Positions 58,412-64,000 of a stretch of 64,000 bases of DNA are shown here, in pieces. The DNA comes from Trifolium pratense (Eukaryota > Streptophyta > Magnoliopsida > Fabales > Fabaceae). The notes beneath the pieces were generated by a model that saw nothing but the letters and a program-made list of their open reading frames with translations, did no database searches and was not told the origin of the DNA. A program made the translations under genes and the position numbers. Location of the stretch: NCBI RefSeq assembly GCF_020283565.1, contig NC_060063.1:2666001-2730000 (forward strand). Direction: 5' to 3'. The first letter of the stretch is position 1; each line of letters begins with the position of its first letter.

Positions 58412-60817
58412 TTAATCATTGCGATAGAACTCTTCATCAAGGTTAATGATAAAGTCATCCCAGTATTCTTCCTCTTCATTTTTCAAGTTCTGATTGTTAA
58501 CTTGAGAACTTGTCAGCCATTGGTCTAGGACATAAGCCCTTCTTCCTTTGCATAGGACTTGTTTCCACACTCTAGGTAGGACATATCCTTTCCTAGTTGG
58601 TAAATCTGAATGATACATTATTTCAGCTTTTGGTACCCATCTTCTGGGTCCACGCTTGTTAGTCCACAAATGCTTATTATGTTGTCTAGTGTTGGAGAAA
58701 GATCTTGGTTTGGAATAATAACCTTTTTGAAACCTTTTCTTTTGAAATCTGTTATTATTCCAGGATTTGGATTGTTTATGATTCCAGGGTTTGTATCTAT
58801 CACCAATCCCATGTTCTGATTGATTATATCTACTGACTCTAGAATCATAAATAATCTGAGTCATGTACTCCATCTGAGATTTAGAATTTTTTCTTTTAAA
58901 AACTTCTGATCTTTTAGATTGACTAGCTTCAGGTACTGAAGCTCCTTTGGATCCAGAATTTGAAGTTTCAGATGTTGAAGCTTTCAGAACTACTGAACTG
59001 ATGTTCTCAGGTTCTGAACAACTTCTATCTTCTGAACATCTTTCTCCAGATCCTGAGGAACTGGGTTCCTCTGAGCTGTCAGCTTCTAAATCACTCAGAT
59101 CATCTTTGTCATTTTCAACACTACCAGGATTCTTTCCCTCTTCACTTTGTGGAACAACATAATAAACCCAAGATTTTCCAACCTTTTTGGCAGAGGTCTT
59201 CAGCTTTGAATATGTTCTACCATATTCATAGCCAAGTCCCTCTCCTCTATGTCTCATGACATTATAAACAAGATTAGCAGTTTTGCTCTTACCAAGATTG
59301 AGATGCACAAACTGTTGAAGAGTTATTTCCTGCTCATCAATAGGTTTGTGACAAACAGCACAACCCTTTTCAAAGTCATTTACTCTATTCAGAGTTTCTT
59401 GATACAGACCTTGAAAATGTTCTGCTTGTTCAGTCAGAGTGTTAAGCTTTTCTTGTAAAACTTTTTGTTTACTTAACACTCTGAGATGTTTCTCAATGAC
59501 CTTGTTAAGTGCAGTTATAAGTTGAGATTTAGAGCAGTCAGAAAATACCTCATCAGTTACTTCAGAATCTGATTCTGATTCTGATTCTGATTCATCGTCT
59601 GAGTCTGCATCTGAGTCAGCTGAAGCCATCAGGGCTAGATTTGCCTCTTCTTCTTCCTCAACTTCTTCCTCAGATGATAGCTCTTCAAAAGTAGCCATCA
59701 GACTCTTTTTCAATTTGCTCTTGAATTGTTGCTTCTTTGAGCTGTATCTTTTGCTTTTGTCTTTAGCAGACATTTCTGGACAATCAGCAATAAAGTGTCC
59801 TGGCTTCTTACAGTTGAAGCAGTTCTTCTGATCATCCTTTTTGCTGACAAAATTTCTGGAGCTGTTACCTCTGAAATTTCTTTTGTTAAATCTGTTCCAT
59901 TGCTGAAACTTGGTGAATAAAGCAAACTCATCCTCATTCATCTCATCCTCTTGACCATCAGCAGAAGATTCTTCTTCAATGTCAAGAAGCTGAGTCTTAA
60001 GAGCCTTAGAAGTAGTCCTAGTTGACTGTAAAGCCACTGACTTGGACTTCTTCTTAGTTTCTGAGTCAGCATCCAGAACCATCTCATGGCTTCTGAGATT
60101 GCTTATCAGAGCTTCAAGACTCAGAGTCTTGAGATTTTGAGCTTCCTCTATTGCAGTGACCTTGGGTCTCCAAGCAATAGGAAGACTTCTCAGAATCTTC
60201 TGAACATGGTCATAGGTGGAATAACTTCTCTTAAGAGCTTTAAGACCAGATACAAGGATTTGAAACCTTGTAAACATAGTCTCAATGTTTTCATCTTGTT
60301 GCATAGTGAATAGTTCATATTGCCTTATCAAAAGACTAGCTTTAGCCTCTTGAACCTTTTCATTACCATCATAGGTAGCACACATAGAATCAAAGATAGA
60401 TTTAGCAGTAGACTTGTTCTCTATTCTGACATAATCCTCATGTCTAATAGCACCAACAACAATGTCCTTTACTCTATGATGCTTGGTGTAGGTTTTTAAG
60501 TTAGCTGGTGTGAGTAACTTTCTATGCTCAATGGACAACCTTCCATGTTCATTTAAGTTTTCAAAAGTTACTCCCAGCTCAACCAAATCCCACAACTCAT
60601 GATCAATAGCAGTAATATTGCTATACAGTCTTTCCTTCCACCACTCAAATAATGATGCATCACCATTGAATATAGGGGCTTTTCTGTTGCCACTATGTTC
60701 ATGTGATTCATTACTCAAGTAGTCAAAACCAAAGGCATTTCTAGGACCACCACCAGCTCCACTGGCCTCACCGGCTTCACCGGTTGTTCTAGTACTACTA
60801 TCGTCTCCTCCAGACAT
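58412..60817 (-). CDS. Gag of element B (801 aa)
   Basis: It starts [20 protein letters not shown] 70 bp inside the LTR. It has the UBN2-type Gag core (about 50-250), a CCHC knuckle ([14 protein letters not shown]), a Ser/Asp/Glu run, a coiled coil ([20 protein letters not shown]), a second Cys/His pair ([10 protein letters not shown]) and a basic Arg/Lys/Asn-rich C-terminus ending EEFYRND. It is long for a copia Gag, as in SIRE types. It is intact. Confidence 0.9.
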   Translation of the reverse strand: MSGGDDSSTRTTGEAGEASGAGGGPRNAFGFDYLSNESHEHSGNRKAPIFNGDASLFEWWKERLYSNITAIDHELWDLVELGVTFENLNEHGRLSIEHRKLLTPANLKTYTKHHRVKDIVVGAIRHEDYVRIENKSTAKSIFDSMCATYDGNEKVQEAKASLLIRQYELFTMQQDENIETMFTRFQILVSGLKALKRSYSTYDHVQKILRSLPIAWRPKVTAIEEAQNLKTLSLEALISNLRSHEMVLDADSETKKKSKSVALQSTRTTSKALKTQLLDIEEESSADGQEDEMNEDEFALFTKFQQWNRFNKRNFRGNSSRNFVSKKDDQKNCFNCKKPGHFIADCPEMSAKDKSKRYSSKKQQFKSKLKKSLMATFEELSSEEEVEEEEEANLALMASADSDADSDDESESESESDSEVTDEVFSDCSKSQLITALNKVIEKHLRVLSKQKVLQEKLNTLTEQAEHFQGLYQETLNRVNDFEKGCAVCHKPIDEQEITLQQFVHLNLGKSKTANLVYNVMRHRGEGLGYEYGRTYSKLKTSAKKVGKSWVYYVVPQSEEGKNPGSVENDKDDLSDLEADSSEEPSSSGSGERCSEDRSCSEPENISSVVLKASTSETSNSGSKGASVPEASQSKRSEVFKRKNSKSQMEYMTQIIYDSRVSRYNQSEHGIGDRYKPWNHKQSKSWNNNRFQKKRFQKGYYSKPRSFSNTRQHNKHLWTNKRGPRRWVPKAEIMYHSDLPTRKGYVLPRVWKQVLCKGRRAYVLDQWLTSSQVNNQNLKNEEEEYWDDFIINLDEEFYRND

Positions 60818-60871
60818 AGTGTTCTCACAAGATCTTTACTGTCTCACTGTTAAGTGAAAGTAACAGACCAG

Positions 60872-60885
60872 AGCTCTAGATACCA
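60872..60885 (-). promoter_or_regulatory. Primer binding site of element B
   Basis: TGGTATCTAGAGCT on the minus strand differs from the common TGGTATCAGAGC by an inserted T. It still lies two bases from the LTR end. Confidence 0.75.
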
Positions 60886-60887
60886 AT

Positions 60888-61979
60888 TGAAGGTGTGAAA
60901 ACACAAGAAGGGGGGGTTGAATTGTGTTTTAGCTAAGTTAAAACTTTTTCAAGTTCTTAACTCAACTACGTTAGCAGCGGATAAATAACACAAATAATAA
61001 CAAGAGAGAGAGAGAGAGAAATCACACAAGCAATTTATACTGGTTCCTCTCACAAAACGAGAGTAGTCCAGTCCCCTTGCACTTCCAAGGGATTTCACTA
61101 TAATCACACAAGATTACACCTGCTCAAGCACACAAGCAAGAGACTTCTCAACAATGCTCAAGCACACAAGCTTAAGACTTCACACTTAAGCACACAAGCT
61201 TAAGTTTCCTCAAGTAATAGAAAAGTATATAACAATATACAAATGCTCTTAGATGAACCTAAAGAGAGCAAATACAAAGAGTACAGAGTATTTGGCTAAT
61301 AGTGCAAAAACACTTGATAAGAGGTTCAGAGCTTGTATACACAGAATTCAGAGTTTGTTCAGCCCACGTTCAATTCTTGATTAATGTTTTTTTTGTAGCT
61401 GAATCTTCTAGTATATATACCACTAGAAAAGAGTCGTTGCAAAAGGAGCCGTTGGAGTTGATAATCTTTTGTCTTCAAGCAGTCTGTCTTGATGCAGTTT
61501 GGTTGTATCCAAAACTAAGAAAGAGTTTCAGTTACTTTGACTACTGCAGAGTGGACTTTCCTTATTCAGCTAACAAAACTGAAGACCCACGTTCTCAAAA
61601 GAGGACAGACAAAACGAGAGTAGCTGAACTGATCAGGCTTGAAAGGTCCTTTTCTTCATTGGTAGAAGAGTTGACTAGCAAAGGGAATCTTCACAGCTTT
61701 CAAAGAGATCTTCAGACTTTGATGAAGCTAGTAGTCAGTCAAGAAGTTCTGAAGACTTCATCCTCTGAACGTTGTAACTTCTGAAGTCTAACATCTTCTG
61801 AGCGCTTATGAACTTCTGAATTCACATCCTCTGAACTTCACTTCAGAGCTTATCTGGTGCTTATATCTGCGCACTTAAAATAAATTTTTAGTCCTTCCAA
61901 TTGTTTATTAATACTTTGTTATCATCAAAACCTTTATAGATTTAGGGGCAAACATTTTTAAATCAATTTTGTTCCAACA
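60888..61979 (-). repeat. 5' LTR of element B
   Basis: TG...CA bounded, about 1.09 kb. TATA box GGTATATATACTA on the minus strand at 61409-61421. It contains the antisense open frame 61302-61784. Confidence 0.9.
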
Positions 61980-62229
61980 AAGATTACTTGGAAAAAGCTG
62001 AAAAAACTGATAAAGCAAGGAGCCAAAGACTCTCAGCCAGTCCTGCTTCTACCAAATCTTGAAAAGCATTCTATTAAAGATCACACAGTTTTAAGTAACT
62101 CTAGATTTAAAAGCCATTAGATATGTTTATAAGATGTCCTTTTCTCTCTCGTTTTGTCATTGGGATGGAGGTCCATTTTCATATTGCCATTGTACTTTTC
62201 TGCTAAGTCAATCTTTTAATAAAAAAACT
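61980..62229 (+). pseudogene. Captured host gene, 3' part and 3' UTR
   Basis: Directly after B's right LTR the duplicated AAGAT is followed by DYLEKAEKTDKARSQRLSAS and PASTKS, stop at 62060-62062. This joins the 5' part in frame once B and one AAGAT are removed. The next 160 bp look like a 3' UTR and include TTTTAATAAAAAAACT, a polyadenylation-like signal. The copy lies inside CACTA level 1, on the plus strand. Confidence 0.65.
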
Positions 62230-63180
62230 AAGGATGTTAGATAATTTTGATGTAGTAAATTTCTCCTATATATAATTAAATTTGTTGCATAAAAAAAATA
62301 AAAATTAGTATCATATATAATAGAGGTCAAAAGCACCCAAATCACAAACATACATGGAGTTTCTTACTAAACTGTCAAAAGAATCTATATCTCAAATTTT
62401 GGAGAATTGGCACTTGTGTCTAAGGTGAAGCAGTTTGAAAAAAAAAAACTCAATATTATCTCTCAAAACAATCAGAACCACTACTATATGTCACACTAAC
62501 ATGAAAACGAAACACTGCTACTACTCTTAAGTCCAATTAGTCAAACAACAAACTCCACTTGTTAATCTTAAATTCATCATATTTAGCTTCCCAAATTCCA
62601 ATTAACCAAACCAAATAAGGCAACAAAAACACAATGAGCTAACAAAACCAAATGGGATTCACTATATTGATTATTGAAACTGGTTAACCCATCACAAGGA
62701 ATGCAAGGGAAAACCAAAAGTAATTACAAACTGGAGACATTATGATGAATTTAAGCACCTAATTTATTTTTTTTAAAAAAGCCAAAGATGTGTTATAAAT
62801 AACCCATAAGCACAATGAGTACTTAGAGGTTTTAGAGAATAGATACAGAGGGCAATACAAAGTCCACGCAACCATGAAGGCCACCTAAAACAATAACAAA
62901 TTAAAGTCCACACAAACAAGCATTCCACACTAAAATAATTTGAACCCAACCCAACAAAACAAATCACTTTAACTCGACAAAATCAAAACAAAATCACTTC
63001 AACTCAGGAAAATCAGACCAATACAAGAACTATGTTGAAACAAGAACACAACAAAGGTCTAGTGGAAAGTGATAACTACCAACAAAATAGATCAAATTAA
63101 ACTTCCTAAAAACTACGCATATCCCATAAGACTAGGATTTATTATAACAGAAACATTATATCAAACTAAAAACGAGTTAC
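62230..63180. other. Right interior of CACTA level 1
   Basis: AT-rich, no recognised gene. A short minus-strand frame at 62773-62967 is hydrophobic and probably chance. Confidence 0.55.
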
Positions 63181-63440
63181 CTGAGTTAGGAATTTTGAGA
63201 AGCTAAACTGCAGAAGCCAAACTGAAATGAAGTTGTGGTGGGCGATTAAGGGTTTTAGAGATGGTGGTGGTGCGATTTAGGGATGCTCATCGTGGTGTGG
63301 TGAGATTTGTGGTGGTGATTTGCGGTCGTGGTGAGATTTGTGGTCGTGGTGAGAAGAGAGAAGAGAAGTGCAAGAGATTTGTTGAGAGAATACGTGATTT
63401 AGGGAAGAGAGAATACGTGATTTAGGGATTGAAAATTTTT
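63181..63440 (-). other. Leader-like exon near the right end of CACTA level 1
   Basis: On the minus strand it is C/A-rich (CTAAATCGCACCACCACC, AAACCCTTAATCGCCCACC) and ends at a donor-like CTCAG then GTAACT near 63178. It mirrors the leader-like exon in element C and may be the transposon's own promoter-proximal exon. Confidence 0.35.
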
Positions 63441-63599
63441 TTTTTTTAAGGATTTTTTAAATTTTGGTAAATAAAGATATATTTTCATATTGCCGCTTAA
63501 ATATTTTTCAACTAGCGCTCAATTTTTCATTTGGAGCTTAATGGTACATTCAAAATACATTCATAATGGGACTAAGCAAAAAAATGACTTTTTTTTGAC

Positions 63600-63924
63600 A
63601 AAAAAAAACATTTAAAATTAATATTAATTAATTGCCAGATAGACAACATAGTGGCGGAAATATCTGCCACAAAGTAGTAACCGTTTGATTTCGAATTAGT
63701 GGCGGAATATTCTGCCACAATGTTTGTCCCGAGATTCCGTCCATAAACTTAGTGACGGAATATTCTGCCTCTAAGTTTTATTTTCTTTTTTTAAAATCTT
63801 GGTAAATGTACTGGCGGAATTTATGTTTTACTGGCGGAATTTTCTGCCACTAACTTATTGAGGGAAATATTCCGTCACTAACGGATTTTAAATTCTGTTT
63901 GTAAAACATGGTTTTCTTGTAATG
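63600..63924. repeat. Right subterminal and terminal repeats of CACTA level 1
   Basis: Copies of GTGGCGGAAATATCTGCCAC and TGGCGGAATTTTCTGCCACT in both orientations match the left end (18005-18400). Confidence 0.75.
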
Positions 63925-64000
63925 TAAAAAGGCAACCTGGCAGACCTAAAAAAAAGAGGAACAAGGAAGCTGATGAATTGAAAAAGGATGATGGAGATAT
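63925..64000 (+). pseudogene. C-terminal tail of the same MULE transposase, displaced by the nest
   Basis: After the CACTA end, the frame reads KRQPGRPKKKRNKEADELKK, the usual basic AT-hook-like tail of plant MULE transposases. Removing the insertion and one copy of the TAA duplication puts it in frame with PPPI at 17994-18003. It runs off the window. Confidence 0.8.

Larger units (their letters stand above)
28361..61979 (-). mobile_element. Element B: near-complete SIRE/Maximus-type copia retrotransposon, minus orientation
   Basis: The 5' LTR is 60888-61979. The 3' LTR is split into 28361-28436 and 49846-50868 by insertion of element A. The target duplication is AAGAT (28356-28360, 61980-61984). 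Un-nested length is about 12.2 kb. Order from 5': LTR, PBS, gag (58412-60817), pol (55251-58409), ORF2 (52080-54800), a reverse-strand acidic ORF (51457-51822), polypurine tract, LTR. Only one obvious lesion exists, a stop codon in reverse transcriptase. Its LTRs are almost identical, so it is young. Confidence 0.92.
18005..63924. mobile_element. Level 1: CACTA-like DNA transposon hosting the whole nest
   Basis: The left end CTACAAGAAAAACC and the right end GGTTTTCTTGTAATG are inverted versions of a CACTACAAGAAAA terminus, each slightly decayed. Both ends carry subterminal GTGGCGGA/TCCGCCAC repeats (18030-18385 and 63650-63880). The flanking TAA (18002-18004 and 63925-63927) fits the 3-bp CACTA target duplication, and removing the element restores the MULE frame. 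Without the two LTR elements it would be about 3.2 kb. No transposase is seen, so it is non-autonomous. It carries a captured host gene copy. Confidence 0.82.

Noticed and set aside
18005..63924. PIF/Harbinger element (TAA duplication)
   Set aside because: The CTACAAGAAAA-type ends and subterminal repeat arrays fit CACTA; the TAA is simply a 3-bp duplication.

Overview
This window is plant nuclear DNA. It has AT-rich intergenic sequence, spliced genes with GT-AG introns, and several families of plant transposons. The repeat repertoire (SIRE/Maximus-type Ty1/copia elements with an extra ORF after pol, legume-looking SINE fragments, CACTA and Mutator elements) fits a papilionoid legume such as clover, Medicago, pea or vetch. 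That assignment is inference; no species marker was seen.

The left 15 kb is host sequence. Position 1 lies in the last codons of a plus-strand gene that enters from outside. An R2R3-MYB transcription factor (three exons, 1861-3515, plus) follows; its second intron uses a GC donor. A complete malectin-like/LRR receptor kinase (twelve exons, 5354-12394, minus) comes next. Its exons sum to 2694 nt, exactly 897 codons plus stop, with all kinase motifs present. Its introns and the flanking DNA hold SINE, MITE and LTR fragments.

From 15.2 kb to the right edge the window is one deep nest of transposons. The outermost is a decayed Mutator-like (MULE) transposase gene, 15231-17964, whose C-terminal tail reappears at 63925-64000. 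Level 1 is a CACTA-like element (18005-63924, TSD TAA; about 3.2 kb when un-nested) carrying a copied host gene for a small membrane protein. It was hit by LTR element X (19025-28138, TSD AGTAT) and by copia element B (28361-61979, TSD AAGAT), the latter inside the captured gene. Copia element A, of the same family as B, lies inside B's 3' LTR (28437-49845, TSD AACTC). A second CACTA, C, lies inside A's gag (36039-46394, TSD ATA) and carries two exons of an organellar family-A DNA polymerase. Inside C are a short gypsy-like element E (38834-43572, TSD GTTGG, paired 1223-bp LTRs) and a Mutator-type MITE (45975-46152, TSD TTAATTTAT). All LTR elements here read on the minus strand.

The most unusual signals are these. 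(1) In element X there are arrays of small hairpins whose loops are constant while the stem sequences change on both sides together (20429-20563, 20791-20933, 21279-21352). (2) A plus-strand acidic ORF of 121 codons, antisense to the copia elements, is kept open in both A and B. (3) A 1131-bp deletion in A fuses pol in frame to the downstream ORF. (4) Two different CACTA elements carry captured host gene pieces.
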